From the NCBI GenBank assembly GCA_948567375.1, contig OX419762.1, positions 32,121,465 to 32,185,464 of the forward strand: 64,000 nucleotides of DNA, in the 5' to 3' direction. Source of the DNA: Lunularia cruciata. Taxonomy: Eukaryota; Streptophyta; Marchantiopsida; Lunulariales; Lunulariaceae. Below are positions 12,076-25,373 of this stretch, in pieces; the stretch's first letter is position 1; each line of letters begins with the position of its first letter. A program made the translations under genes and the position numbers. Under the pieces are notes generated by a model. It made no database searches. It had not been told where the DNA came from and saw only the letters and a list, made by a program, of their open reading frames with translations.

Positions 12076-12900
12076 TCAAAGGTTGCCTAGTTCCATCGGT
12101 ACTGGTCCACCCATGGGTGTCATTTTTGCCCAATAATGTTGAAGTCGAACTACTCCTTCACCTCCACCTAATGCTCTTGCTATTCTTTGTGCACAAGCAA
12201 TAGCTTCAAATATCATGCAAGGATTTTGTAACATGACTTCTTGGCAAATCCGCTCCTTCAACCCTCGTTTGAAATTGTCAAGAGCCTCTACTAGACTCAT
12301 GTTGGTTATTGCAACTTGTAGATCCAGAAATGCCTTCACATACTCTTGTATGTTGTTCTTCTGTTTCAATCCCCATAGTCGGATCCGGGCCATCTGCACA
12401 GAGTCCACCGATTGGAAATTCTTCAGCAATCCTTCTTGCATTGCTGTCTATGTGACCTCCCTTCTCTTGGCCAACATGGATTGTTCCCAAGCGTCGTACC
12501 ATGTGAGGGCTTTATCGATCTAGTACCCACATGCAAACACGCCTACAGCATGCTCGGTGATCTCTGTTGAGAACAACCAAAAATATCAATCCATTCTCGA
12601 GATCCAATTCTCCACTACTCCCATCATACGTTGTCCCTTGTAAGGCTTGATATTGCAGGTCTTCTTCATCTGGAGTAGTAATGTGGCTTCATCATTGATA
12701 GGGTTTGTAGGCACAAGTGCCTCTCCAAGTACTTCAGTCGTAGGTATTGGATTTTGAGACGGCTCTTCTTCTTGCATTGCTTGATCATTCCTGAGGGTTT
12801 GCACTTGACTTTATAACCCCTCCATGGTCATCTTAATCTCTCAAAATTTGTTCAACATCCCCTGCGTTCCTTGCACCAACTCCTGTAACTACGGATCCAT
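12076..12900 (-). pseudogene. Gag capsid region of copy 2
   Basis: The minus-strand peptide contains KNFQSVDSVQMARIRLW, NIQEYVKAFLDLQ and NFKRGLKERI, the retrotransposon gag pattern also found in chromovirus copies 1 and 3. Gag forms the virus-like particle. The N-terminal part extends toward 12,900 and has several breaks. Confidence 0.75.
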
Positions 12901-13470
12901 GGTTCCTGTAACACTCGATTGCTATACCCTAAACTTCAATAGAGAGTTAATATGATCACTCTAGAGGGTGCACAAACTATTGGAACTACCATTGGGACCT
13001 CAGAAGCTACCACTCATTGGTAATATTCCTCACCAAAATTCTTGACCACAAAATCCCTAAACATCACTTTTGGTCTCAGTACATAACTAATTTCTACTTG
13101 AGTGTTAAAAGGGAACGGATTTGGAACATTCAAATCCATCACAACAAAATGTAACTTGTCAAATCCTACTCTCTATCATAAATCACTATAAGGAAAATCA
13201 TTGGGTTTGGCGAATTCATTATTGTATCCACGAACTCTGCTCCGAAGTGAAAAACCAAATACACTCTCACTTTCTCGTGCTGAATGTACATAATCTTGAT
13301 GTTGAATGGATTCAAGAATGGAAAGCGAGGCACTGGATATTGTCCTCCCGGAGCTTCCATTCTATCCTCCTAATCTACCAATTACACCAGAATGTCTCTC
13401 CTCAAAATTACTCAGTCTCAATAGCCCATGTTCTTCCAAGAGGGGTGATTTGCTCTCTTGGACAACACCT

Positions 13471-13482
13471 GCTCTGATACCA
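13471..13482 (-). promoter_or_regulatory. Primer-binding site, initiator tRNA-Met, copy 2
   Basis: The coding strand reads TGGTATCAGAGC one base inside the 5' LTR, the exact plant initiator tRNA-Met complement used by many gypsy and copia elements to prime minus-strand synthesis. Confidence 0.9.
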
Positions 13483-13483
13483 T

Positions 13484-14235
13484 TGTAATACGCTGAGGAT
13501 AGGAGACCTGAAGAGAAACACACCATGAGAAACACACACTTTCACACTCAAACTCTGATGCCCCAAAGGAGCACCTTCTCTTTATTATATAGGTAAAGCG
13601 GATCTCCTCCAATGAAGCTCCACCATAGGATTAAGTACATAGATAGGTGACATGTCAGCAAGCTCCACCCTTGGATTACTTACTTGGATGGGTGACATGT
13701 TGGTCCTGGTCTTATCTGGTTGGTCAAACAAGCTTTGACCGGAGGGAATCTTTTAGGGAATCTTCTTGTAGGAATCTCAGAATCACGTGGGTGAGGTACC
13801 GTTGGAAAGCTCTCTATGAGACAAAGCAAGGGGGAGGGAAGGCCAACCTTTCCTCTATTGGGGGGGAATCTATACATTTTTTAGGCCTAATTCATCCATT
13901 TAGGCTTCCAAAATTGCCTTCAAAGATTTCAGGCATATTTCGATGCCAACTCTATAAGTAGAAGTCCCCTTTTGGTGATACATCTTTCTGATCTATTCAA
14001 TCCATCCTGTGTAACATCATTCCAGATGTTACCAACCCAATCTCACCTTCAAATCATATGTCTAGCTATTGGTTCTAAGGTTTTCAAATCTATTTGGGTT
14101 TTCTGCCCTATTAGTAGAAGTACCCTTTTGGTGATACTTCTATATGATCTATTTGACCATCATGTATAACATCGTTCCAGATGTTACCAAACCAAATTTC
14201 ACATCTAGATCATATGGCTAGCTCTTGGTATTACA
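13484..14235 (-). repeat. 5' LTR of chromovirus copy 2
   Basis: A 752-bp partner of 7,638-8,389, TG...CA, followed by the ACTCA target duplication at 14,236-14,240. Confidence 0.9.
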
Positions 14236-14240
14236 ACTCA

Positions 14241-14918
14241 AGACTTCAATCCTTGGAGGTTAGATGTCATAACTATGACATCTAACCTCCAAATCACAAG
14301 ATTCCTCACTATGAGTAAGGGACTCTTCTTTCCACCCCTCATTGGCATCATGCAATCTCTCACTCTTGGTATCTAGAAGATAATTCTTCCATCTCCTAGA
14401 TGCAAAATTCTCACTCCCTCAAGATTCTTAAACATTGAACTCTTAGCTGGCTATGTAATAGGCACTTCTTAGTGGTAAAGGATACTTGCATGGCATTTTG
14501 AAAGTCCCTTGATGAATTCTCAGTTTTATATTTCTTCTCTGCGTGGTCATTCTTTAGTCACTCTTCACTTGATAATCACACATTTTTCATGCATTCTTCT
14601 TGTCACTATCAATTTTATCTCCTCATACATTAGCCGTTTTCTTGCTAGTATGTTCTTGGCTTGCAAACCCAAAGGAAATTTGTTACTTTGTCTTTGCATT
14701 GGATGATCACTCCGAGGCAAAGTTTCCTTACTTTGGGTTTCTCCAGTGACAAGTCCAATCTGAGTTTGAGTTCTTCTTTTCTTGACACAAAGTAAAATGC
14801 TTTGGGTTTGACTGAAAGACAAAATTCTTTTTCTTTTGTTGCCATTTGGCTTCAACTGACTTTGATTGTACACTTCTTCTTCAAAATATAATAAAACCAA
14901 CAAAATGTGGATACCACA
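14241..14918 (-). mobile_element. Family T LTR, 5' part
   Basis: On the minus strand it starts TGTGGTATCCACATTTTG at 14,918 and continues to the chromovirus insertion at 14,235. The remainder is at 6,707-7,637. It interrupts the decayed gypsy copy at 14,919-18,020. A perfect 40-base palindrome lies at 14,253-14,292. Confidence 0.65.
14253..14292. repeat. Perfect 19-bp inverted repeat with 2-base spacer
   Basis: The left arm 14,253-14,271 (TTGGAGGTTAGATGTCATA) and right arm 14,274-14,292 are exact reverse complements, separated only by AC. It lies inside the family T LTR, 13 bases from the copy 2 target duplication. Confidence 0.95.
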
Positions 14919-17900
14919 CTAGATCTAGGCCAATGTTGGAGCATCAATTGTATCCATGTTAGGTGCCAAATGAATCTACTTGTTGAGCTTATCAACAAAC
15001 ATTACAATGGTTTTAAGGCCCTAGTTTGTCTTTGTCAAGGATGTGATGAGGTCTAAGGCTACATGTTCCTACTAGGTAGGTGGAATTGGTTGTGGTTGAA
15101 GGAGTCCACTCATCTTTTTGTTATTGTTTTGTTGCATTAGTAGCTCTAACAAGATCAAACAAACACTTGAACCTCTTATACTATGTTAGGTCACCACCAC
15201 TAACATTCCAGGGTACCCAAAGTCTTGCCTACACCCATGTGACCAATGATTGGTAAGTCATGGTCTTCTAAAACCATACAATTTGTAGAGCACCCTTGGC
15301 TCGACCATAGATTTTGGTTCTCATAGAATTAAAGGCCTTCCTTGGAGGAAAAAGTGTTGTATTCCTAGTTGTTCTTGATCTCAAGCAAATTAATTCACTT
15401 TTGGCAAGACACAAAGGCAATGAGATGTAATTCATCTAAAAAAAATTGCTATAACATAGCTCTAATGGTAAAGTTAGAAGCATCAAAACCAACCACATAA
15501 GGTAGTTGAGGATCATATGGTTGGAAGATAGGTCTTGATTTAGTTTCTTGAATTTAATTTCTTTGTGCTTGATGGTCCACTAAAATCTTGATTTCTTCTC
15601 TAAGAGATTGGTCAGTAGTGCAACCATATGATCATAGTAGTGGATAAACCATTGGTAAAATCCTGCCAAGCCATTAAATGCCCTCACTTCCATGGCATTT
15701 GTAGGAGTAGGCCAATTGACAATGGCCTTGATTTTCTTCTCTTCTATTTTGATCTCCTCGGATGAGACCTTATGACCTAAGATGTTAATTTCCTTTTGCC
15801 AAAAGGCACACTTCAACTTCTTGCAATAAAACTTCCATTGGCGTAATCATCTTAGGACTTCTCATATGTGATTCTTGTGTTTTACCTCCATCTTATTGTA
15901 GATTAAAACATCATCCAAGAACACTATCACATATTAATCTATGAAAGTTGCCAAAGCATTAGTGAGCTCAAAAAGTAAAACTCTCCACTCAAAATACCCA
16001 TACCTTGTGCAAAAGGTAATCTTTTGCACATCCTCCCCATTAATAGGAGTCCAAAAATACTATTTTGAAGATCCAACTTGGAGAAGTATTGTGCTCCAAT
16101 CAATTGATCCAGCAAGTCATCAATTCAAAGCAAGGGATATACATTCTTTATGATATGTTACTAAGGCCAGGGTAGTGAATACATAATGAAAGTCCTCCAT
16201 CCTTCATTGTTATAGAGAGTATTGGTGCTTCCCAAGGAGATATATTATGTCATATGAAATCCTTCTCCAACAACTTGGCCAATGTTGTTCAAAGCTCTTC
16301 TAAATCCTTTGATGAGAGCTTATGGATTGGTCTACTCAAAGGATTACTACCTAGCAATAGCATGATCTTGAAGAGCATACCTTAATCAAAAGGTAATCCT
16401 TTTGAAAGATATTCTGAAAACACATCTAAAACTTCTGACACTATGTGATCAACCATTGCTTGTTGAGGCTGATTACACTTTTCAATTCTCATTGCACAAT
16501 TGGCTTGATCTAAATAGAAAAAATAAGAATATGTTTTTCCAAAACTTACTCTATAGTTACTTTATTAACAAACTTCCCATCTTGGGATTGACTATTCTCA
16601 AGTATTTTACTCAAAAGTGCCAAACAACCTAATATGTAATTATTACCTTGGTGTTGTACTTGAATTTCTTGTCAAGTCAAATCAAATTGAACCTTATGAT
16701 GTTCAAGCCAAAATAGACCTAAAATGACATTGTAGTGTAGGGGAGCTACTACAAACCTCATACACTTTGAATATTCCTTCCCAATTTTGAATGTAATAAA
16801 ATATGAGGTACAAAATGAAAAATCCTTTCTACCATCTACCATCATCAATCTATTACTAAATAGTAGCTTGATAGGAATACATAATTCTTTTGCTAATTGC
16901 ATAGACATGAAATTCTTAGAACTCTCACAATCAACCAAAATATTACAACAATGATCAAATATCATACCTTGCAAGTGTATCAAACTTGTAAAGATTGAGC
17001 CTTCAATCATGTTAGAACAAATAAAGTTTCCAATAAGTGGCTTGATCTTTTGAGATTCTTTGTTTCCCTGATCCTCATATTTCAAGAGCTCTATTTGGGC
17101 AATGGGTTGAAGTTGTCCATCCCTAGTTGGACACTTGGCAATGGGATGTCCTAATTGAAGCTCTTTCAATTTATTCACCACTAGTCTGGTAAAAAATATA
17201 GCACTTCAAATTTTTCACTTAGTAGGTGCAGACATTCAGAACTACAATAAAGAAACCTAAGAAATAAAAATTGCCAAGAAACACCTAATGGTCAATGATG
17301 GCCACTATTGGGTCTATGGCACTAGGAGGGTACAGAGAGGGTATGGTTGGGGCATTGGGCTTCACCACTATCTACTCAACTGGTTCTACTGACTCTTATG
17401 CCTCCTTGAACTTCTCCTCTGGCTATAAAGACTCTACAAGGTCATCCACAAGCTCTCCCTTAACTCCCTAAGTTTTCTATCTATTCTAGTTCTAAGTCCT
17501 AGGGAAATCTGCTCCAATGTTTGATCTCCAAGTGGCTCTATAAGTTTGTGGACTTTATGGAGGTGAATATTGGTGTCCTCAAAGTCCTCCATCATCTACA
17601 ACATGGCAGCACATACTTGTTTGATGGTATTTTGACATTTCTTCTCCTTCAACCCCTTGAAAGTTAATTGCACCATCACTTCACTATCTTGAAGAACCTT
17701 GGTTAGTGCAAGAGTAGTTGCTACTACCAAAAGATCAAGGTTCTCATGCTTCTTTGCATTCAAGCAAATCATAATGTTGATGAGTTTTTGATGCATCACC
17801 TTTAGGTTGTCCTACACATCCTTCATTGCTTCTTGGTATTTTATAATACAAAGAAGGAACTCTCTCTTGTATGCGGTTGTCACTTCCTCATAACTTGCCT

Positions 17901-18020
17901 TCAGGATGGACACCAATGCTTTGTTAGTCACCAATTGCCTCACTTGTGCTTTGAATTGTAGGATCTGATCCTTGGATTTTTTTGCCTTCTCTTTGGCTAC
18001 CACCTTTTTAAGGTCTTCCA
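14919..18020 (-). mobile_element. Decayed gypsy element, pol and gag-like remnants
   Basis: Minus-strand remnants in the order gag to integrase. A lysine-rich, coiled-coil-prone stretch lies at 17,596-18,021. A protease-like region at 16,672-17,181 has ILVDCESSKNFMS and YNVILGLFWLEHH. RT lies near 15,580-16,320, with VIVFLDDVLIY near 15,890-15,930 and NILGHKVSSEEI with GLAGFYQWFI at 15,580-15,816. Integrase-like wording is found at 14,950-15,350. Many breaks. No clear LTR on the right side; the left is cut by the family T LTR. Confidence 0.65.
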
Positions 18021-20600
18021 TTGTCTTTTGAAAAGTTTTGAATTAACTCTTTCCAAAATGGTCCTCTTCTTCAACTTCTTTCAAAGAAACTCACCAAATA
18101 GACAATTCCTTTTTTGATTTTGATTTTTGATATCCACTTGCTCTTCTCCTATTCTTCTCTCCAATTACTTTTAAGCAAGAACCAAAAACTTAAAAAGAGT
18201 GGAAGGCTGAAGAACTACAAAAACACTCTTGCTACAGAAATGTTGAGTTTATAAGAGTTTCCTCTATCCTTGCTTGTAGTGGTCTTCAATGCCCATCATT
18301 CCCCACTTGTGTGAGCCATCTTGGAGGCAATCTTTGCATGTCCTTGAAATTTGTGAACCGCCATCCTTCTTCCCACTCTTTTGAAAATTATCTCTATCTT
18401 TGGAAGATGAGGACAAGGTCTTCCAAAGATCAAAGTCTTCAAGGCCCATCTTTGGGAGAATGTTATTCATATTCATTCAAAAGTTTAGTTCTTTGTGAAG
18501 ACATTAGTCTTGCAAAGAGTCATAACTTTCAAAGATAAGGTCTTAACACCAAAATCAAGGTTTTTGGGATTTCTTTTGTGCAGGCCAGAATTCCATTCTT
18601 CTCTCTACTCTAAACAAGAAAAAAACATTAAAAAATGAAAAGTTTAAATTCCTTGGCACTACAAGCACAAAGAATGTTGCTTGAGTTCTTTGGGTAGGAT
18701 GTAGATCATCAAAATGATGAGTCCTCCGCCCCAAGACAAGAAAAGTATGAGTCAAGACAAATGTCAATTTATGCTAGTGTCAGCATGTTGTACCTTCACA
18801 ACCACTACAAGTTCCTCTCTCAATTTTTGGAACTCAAATTGATACAACTTACAGGTTCAATATGTCAAAAATGGCTTGATAATTTCAAAACAAAGGACCC
18901 AATAGGCCCAAGGACACAAGTCTTGCTTAAAGTTGCTGAGAGGCCCTACTGACCTCATTGTTTGCCTGAGATTGTGAGAAATACATATTTGTTTCGTAAG
19001 TAGCATCAATCAAAAGTACTTTTGGAAATTCCTTGGCCAATTCAACTGCAAATATTAGTGGAAAGAAGAGATTCATCAACTTTCTTATGCACCTCTAGCA
19101 TAGTCATGCAGCATGTGTTCCTCTTGTAATATATCCAAGTACACTTCAATGGGTGTTTTGGCATGTGATTTGCTTGAATCCTTGAGCATTGATCAGGCTA
19201 TTTGGGTTTTGTTTGCAAAGAGTTGTCAAGTAGAGGTGATTGTTCTGATAAATCCTTCCGAGATAGCAAACAAACCAAAGTTTTTACAATTCTCCTTCTC
19301 CTCCTTTTGACCTTTTGAAGCTATGATGTCGAACACTATAACCTTGTTACAATGCCAAGGCTTGCATAGCTTTCTCTGCAGCTGGGAGAGTGGGATATGA
19401 GGTCTAGAGTGATAATTGAATAAACATGTTGAATAGAATGTCTATTCTTCTTTATTCCCAAATGCAAGTAAAGCTCTTTGTTAATAGAGTGCAATAGGTT
19501 ACAAAGAGGTGCGGACAATTCCAGAAGATTTTGGAAGAAGTTAGAGAGAGCACTATTCAGGAAGAGTATGTGAAGAAGTTAGAGAGAAGAAATGGCTTAG
19601 TTATATATATTTGACACCTATATGAAATCTTTATTAACACCATGTGCAACATTATATCACGAAGTGTCTGCCAACAAAAGGGAGAGAGGGTGTTTCTCAA
19701 CAAGCTCCCTTCTTTTTGTGCATAAAAACTTGACTGATATGATAATTCCTTTTTTGTTGGAATATGATAACACCCTAGTATGATCATGCGACCTGGGAAA
19801 TGGTATCTTCTCCACTGGATTAGATCTTCAGTGCACGCAGTACTAGAAAGAATGTCTATAATTCATCTAGAGAACTCATCTTTATAATAAGGATATTAAG
19901 GTTTTAGACCACCAGTCTTAAGATATCCAGATATAAAATATAACAGTTAGAATAATCATGATAATCATAAAAACTTTGAATTGTGAACTCACGCGTTTGA
20001 AGATGAGTTCATCTAGGATGCGATGATGTAACAGACAGGGCCTACTAGTGTAACTTTGGAAGAACCTGTGACATATGAACATACGATCAGAACCAGCATA
20101 TGCATGCAGCTGCAAATTTCATCCATCTGATTCCACCTGCACTCCTAGCGGGATAGAACAGTTGTATTTGCCATCTGCGTTGGGAGACCTTTATGGTTAC
20201 TTCAAATTACGCTACTCTGATCCCTCCACTCCGTTTCCAGGCGGCAGATGCTATTGACCCCAACGTATAGAAAGGCATGCGAGGACAGTATCTACATAGA
20301 CGAGAAGCCTTCCAAGGATTCCAACTTGGTGTATAGTTAGCGTTCCGCACCTCTTATATATACAATTGTGACTGTATTCTGTTAACTTTTTACTAAAGTG
20401 TCAATGTCATTCTTTTCGGTTGTAGAATGATAGAATATATAAGATACAAGTATTATTAGTTATTAGATACAAGGAAAGGGCATGGTAATCCGGATCTTGT
20501 TTCACGGAATCTGGAAGTTAGATACGAACAGTACTCGATAAAATCTTGTTGACTCAGAGGAGAATCAGAAGATCTACATAAATTAATGCTACCTTGTACT
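18021..20600. other. Unassigned AT-rich DNA
   Basis: No retrotransposon domain, RNA gene or convincing protein was recognised. Reading frames are short and lack family motifs. Around 19,900-20,250 the DNA is less AT-rich and has more CpG than its surroundings, and contains splice-like sites (minus-strand GTGAGT near 19,990). That could mark a scrap of host gene, but no protein was recognised. Confidence 0.3.
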
Positions 20601-20745
20601 TCAATCGGTGTATTGTTCTTTAGAATTGTCAATTGGTGCAAGATTACTTCGAGCATGAAAGTGATACGCATCTGGTTCCTGTTTGTTCAAATTTCGAGAC
20701 TTGTTACTCGAAGAAGATAACTGCTCCGCAATATGGTGACCTTGA
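20601..20745 (-). other. Possible terminal exon of an unknown host gene
   Basis: On the minus strand an AG-preceded stretch (AATATCAG before 20,745) opens a frame of about 48 codons ending in TGA at 20,601-20,603. The peptide includes QEPDAYHFHARSNLAPIDNS, a balanced composition unlike the Leu/Ser-rich chance frames nearby. I do not recognise the protein. A chance open frame of this length is not rare, so this is only a candidate. No upstream exon was found. Confidence 0.2.
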
Positions 20746-20841
20746 CTGATATTTAAAATGCAATTCGTCCTAAGGTACCCAAATCTATCAGATTATCATC
20801 AAACTATCTAAGATTCCACCCACATATTTTGGTGGAGTATG

Positions 20842-20843
<2 letters not shown>

Positions 20844-20910
<67 letters not shown>
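20844..20910. repeat. (TA)n microsatellite
   Basis: About 67 bp of uninterrupted TA dinucleotide. It creates a spurious Ile-Tyr repeat frame on the minus strand. Confidence 0.98.
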
Positions 20911-20917
<7 letters not shown>

Positions 20918-23900
20918 ACAGGTACATCATTGTCATCCAAACTTCTAGTCAAGTGACTGTCTTGCACTGCATGTAATAGCAAGGTGTTTCATCAGTTATG
21001 TTTGCTCTTGCTCTTGAGCAGTCAACAGTGATAACAAGCCAAACATAATAGAGAAGCCAAGCAAAGTCTACTCCTGAATTGTGTGGTAGAGGTCCTTCAA
21101 AGGCATGTCTGGTAAGTGAAGGGAGGACCCTAGCCGCACTAGATGTTCCTACGGCAGCCGCTTGTAGGTGGAGCTCAAAGCCTGAGCACATTGTCAGATG
21201 TAAGGTGAAAAATACATGCTGTCCACAGTAGGAAGTAAGGATGGTTGGGGAGGCACCCAATGCCCCTCTCCTCTGCAAGTACCTTGTATTGCCTCCTTGA
21301 GGAGTCTGTCAAAGTGGTGGTGAAGGTGCCCAAAAATCTCAATTGCCAAGGGGACAAATGTGGCCAGGATAGGTAGGGCATGTAGTGGTCCTCCCTCCCA
21401 CTAGAAGCAATGGTCGTTGCTGCTCCCGCCTATGCCCTGCCCATACTAGTGACTCTACTTGTAGGGGGTTCACAACCACCACCACATTATGCAAGGTGCA
21501 ACAACCGTCCATGATAGTAATAATATCCACTGGCATCCAATGGATAGGTGGTCTTGGTAGGTCCAACTATTGCTCAATCTGAACCTTGGCCAACTACTGC
21601 TCATCAGACTGATAGAAATTCAAAAAGAGGGGTCCAAAGTCCTCCATGTGGTTATTTCAAGCAGACAAAGGTCCATCAAAATTGGGGACTTATACATTGG
21701 ACACATGCAAAGACAACGGATAGAGGCACACTTGTCTTTCTATCTAGTCCAAATCATAATAACATTCTTTGAAGATAAGCATTCTGTAACCTAGAAGGTT
21801 GGTTGGATGGACACTAAGATTAGAGTTTAGATTTTGAGCACTGTGAACAAAGCACCATATGTACAACATAAAATACATGGTATATCTTGATCACCATAGA
21901 TGAGGTTTAAATGTTTATTTAAAATTACCTCTCAACTTTGAACCATAGTTTTAATTCTAATGTATGTAGCACAAATAATCACACATTCAAGAATCCAAGA
22001 GATGTTACCTTTTGATAATAAAGAGAAAATGGTGACCATGTTGAACACACGAAGGATGGGAAGACCTCATCAAGCCATGCAAGGGAGAGAAAAGAGATAA
22101 ACAGGGGCTAGGCCCCAATAGTATTGATACAAAAAATCTGCCCAACCACACCTACGATATCTGAGCTATGCAAGATGGAAGGTCTACAAACTACAAGAGC
22201 AACCAAAGAAACATCACCCAGTCAAATTGCTCTCCTATGGATTGCACCAGCCAATGCTCTTTGTAGAGCAATGGACATATGTTGTCTAAAGTATGCTACA
22301 AAGTATGAGAGTGAGAGTGGTGCCCCTAACGTCTTATATGTTAAGCTCTTGTGCACTCCTTGACAAATGCATTGAATGTCCTGTCCATCACTCCAAATAA
22401 CTCCAAGGCTAGAGGAACAAAGAGGTGCCCTTGTTGCATACTCATGTACTTGGAGACCTTGCGTGCTGCTGCTCTAATCACCACCCATCCATGAGGATGA
22501 GTAATCACTCCCTCCAAAGTGCATCATGCGTAGGGTATGTAACCACAACATCCACCTTTGTCACTTGTTCATCTTGGACCAAGTATAAGTCTGCTCTGAC
22601 ATGTGTCATCTACAAAGCATATGTACGTTCCCTCTAAGCAAGGTATCCACTCTCTCATGCCATAGCAAACACTATATCCCTGATGGCATGATGGGTAGCT
22701 ATCCTCTATACTCCAAAAGGACACCGTGTCATATGGACCGCTGATGCATCTAATGTAGAAAGAGTTTTTACATTGAGAGACATGTTACACTCTTTTTCAT
22801 TCCCGTGAGTGTGTACAACCTCAAAAGTACTCATTGCCAAAGGCCAGTTATTGATAGAGTACAATTATAACTAGAGGAGCACAAGCACAAGGGCTAAATT
22901 GGGCTATGTAATTTATTCATACATGACTGTCCTGGCTACAACAGTCTTATGGACGTGTTGAGCATAAGGCTCTTCGTATAATCATCTTTCCTTCCTATCC
23001 ACGGTGAAAATTTACGCTTGGCCCTATCTACAGTGTACTCGGCGACTGACTGAACACCGAAGTCTCTTTCCAAATTTCTCTAGTATGATTCAATATCAAT
23101 ATTTTTATCCTTCTCGGTAAAAGATAGAGATCTTGCGCTTGGCGAGTTTGGATGCGAAACTACGGTCCTTGTTGTTCTCCCTTCTAAGGGACGAAAAGCT
23201 GGTAAACAAGCATGTCTTAATTGCGATCTGTCGGTTTAAGGGTAAGAGAGGGTTTAGGGTTCATACTCTCTATTTGTGTCTGTAGTGATAGTGGTTACTT
23301 GCTGAAGAAGAAACAGTTCATGTCTATCTCTGAGCTCTAGATGTCTTTTCTCTTCACAGCCAAAGAAAAGACAAAGACTTTATCTTATTCAGTTTCATGC
23401 TTAGAATATGCATATCTGGACTACAATACGTACCGTCACCTACCAAGACGGCAATCCTTTACGTGTCCATGGATTCTCGTGAATGGATAAGTAATCTCTA
23501 TTAGATTGTCATGATTTTAAAGATTAAAGATGTTACAGATGGGGAAGCTCAGAAATCTCGTCGATGGGAAATAATGATCTCTTAAGTTGACATGACCTGG
23601 TTCGAGAGGGGGAGTTTGCATGCGATACTAAGCACCCCGTGCGAAAGTGGCGTTAAACTTCTGCAAAGTGCTTCCCAGCTTCATCACTGAAGATCAAATT
23701 TGCGAGGACTAGCTTAAAGAAGTTTGTTTAGACGGGTCATAATTATACTAGACGAGGGTGCAAGTTACATCTCGAAAAGTCACTGCCAAACTTTCCAGAC
23801 AAATGCTGTTTAGGGACATCAGCTTAACTTTCGGTTAATGATTAATCATTCCAATCGACGCGTACCGGTTCTACCTTGTCCGCTTGCACTGGCTGCACAA

Positions 23901-24400
23901 TGACAAAAATGAAACATGTAATAATTTCACCAATCCCCGACGGATTTAAATGTGGCCAAAGAATCCTATTTTGATGGAGGCAATACTCCTCTAGAACATC
24001 CACACTCATCGCACTCATCACACACACAAAATCTCGGTAAAAAATTGAATCTAGGGGTATGTAAATGCAAAGATTAGTTATAAGTTCGTTAATTGTAAAG
24101 GTTCAAACAACTATATATCATATCAGATCAGATCAAATAACCTTGTATAGGAAAGGTCGTAGATATATGGTCTGAACCCCCTTTGGTATGCTGAATATAT
24201 TTGGAGTAAAATCGTTTCGCAAGTAAGTTTCTGTTTTGCAGGCTTTCTTGTAGGTTACTTTGATAGATTGATAAGTGATCAACTAGACTAAGTGTTTTAA
24301 CAAGTCTTAATCATGGATACTGAATTGCATGATTCTTTCCTTCATTCCACTGGAGATCAATATGGGGTTTAAAAAATGGGATTTACTGGATTTTTACCGG
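20911..24400. other. Unassigned DNA including one arm of a diverged inverted repeat
   Basis: The stretch 22,055-22,600 is related in inverted orientation to 31,260-31,775 (see that repeat). Between 22,940 and 24,060 the DNA is richer in CpG and looks low-copy. A minus-strand frame at 23,842-24,027 and splice-like signals there might be host exon remnants, but no family is recognised. No retrotransposon domain was found. Confidence 0.3.
22055..22600 (+). repeat. Diverged dispersed repeat, arm 1 (inverted partner at 31.3-31.8 kb)
   Basis: It shares 'ggggctaggccccaatagta', 'gacctcatcaagcc', 'ttgcaccagc' and 'accacaacatccacc' with the reverse complement of 31,260-31,775, in the same order. Translations of both contain a related VFPSF-type hydrophobic peptide, suggesting decayed coding sequence of an unidentified repeat family. 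Confidence 0.5.
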
Positions 24401-25373
24401 AGCTGTTTTATTTTGTGAGTATGGATCTCAATTAGGGATTTACGGGCGTGGTTAGTCGAGCATTTTGAGTAATTACCATTAAGAAGCAGTGGCAAAACCT
24501 GCCACATGTAAATTTTTCTGAATACCGTCCCATAGGGTCCATAGGTCCTAGAGTTGGTTGTACTCAAGGGTGGATGCACGCTAGATATCCTAGTTAACAT
24601 TTTTGGGTGTCTTGTGCAAGAGGTGACACCCAAGAAAACAAGATTTGGATGGATGATGTCAACATCATTAGCATCACTAAGCAATTCTCTTCTTCTAACA
24701 TTGTTAAGTGTAAGCATTTGAACATTTGTGTTGATTTATGGTGCAAACATCACTAAATGATTCTCCAATTGAATTGCTTCTCACAATGCATCTACTTGAG
24801 AATATTCATAGTGCACCAACTTTGAGAAACCACAATTCAAAATTTTGAAATTGAGTTTGATGAACCATGGAGGAAATCAACTCTCAATATGAAAATCTTG
24901 TTCTTTTTCCCATTCCCTCTCTCTCTCATTTGGAATATAGTCTTTTTGCCTCCCATTCTCTTTTTGGTTAGTCCCAATTCAACTACTATTTCTACCAGTC
25001 CAAATTTAATATAGAGTATTAGATTTCAAGATCTCTTTAAAATGGTATCATTTGTATCACCTATGTTTGTATGATCTATACTTGAACCATCCATGTACCA
25101 TCTACTCCTTGTATCGCAAGCAAAGAAAAATGCAAGAAAAATAGGTTCATGATGATCTTCCATCATTACACTCAAATCATTGATGATTTGGAAGATCCTG
25201 AGCATTTTAAGCAGATACACTAAGGCACTTGCAAAAACCATTCATAAGAGTATTGTATTCAGCTACTTGGCTACTCTTTTATGAGATTTGGGAAGGGTTT
25301 CCAGGTTCCATGAATGTAGACAGCTTGCAAAACAAATAAACCTATTATGTAAAACCTATAAAGCTCAAAATAT

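Larger units (their letters stand above)
7638..14235 (-). mobile_element. Chromovirus (Ty3/gypsy) copy 2, full-length, decayed coding
   Basis: A structurally complete 6,598-bp element. Its LTRs are 7,638-8,389 and 13,484-14,235, both 752 bp and TG...CA. A perfect 5-bp target duplication ACTCA occupies 7,633-7,637 and 14,236-14,240. The primer-binding site and polypurine tract are in place. Domain order on the minus strand is gag, CCHC, protease, RT, RNase H, integrase, chromodomain. The LTRs differ at roughly 5% of positions by eye, so it is clearly older than the methyltransferase element. The coding region has multiple breaks. It inserted into a family T LTR. Confidence 0.92.

Noticed and set aside
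13471-13482. tRNA gene near the initiator tRNA-Met match
   Set aside because: Only a 12-base tRNA 3'-end complement is present; it is the primer-binding site.
20788-20982. Minus-strand frame with a long Ile-Tyr repeat
   Set aside because: It is the (TA)n microsatellite read as codons.
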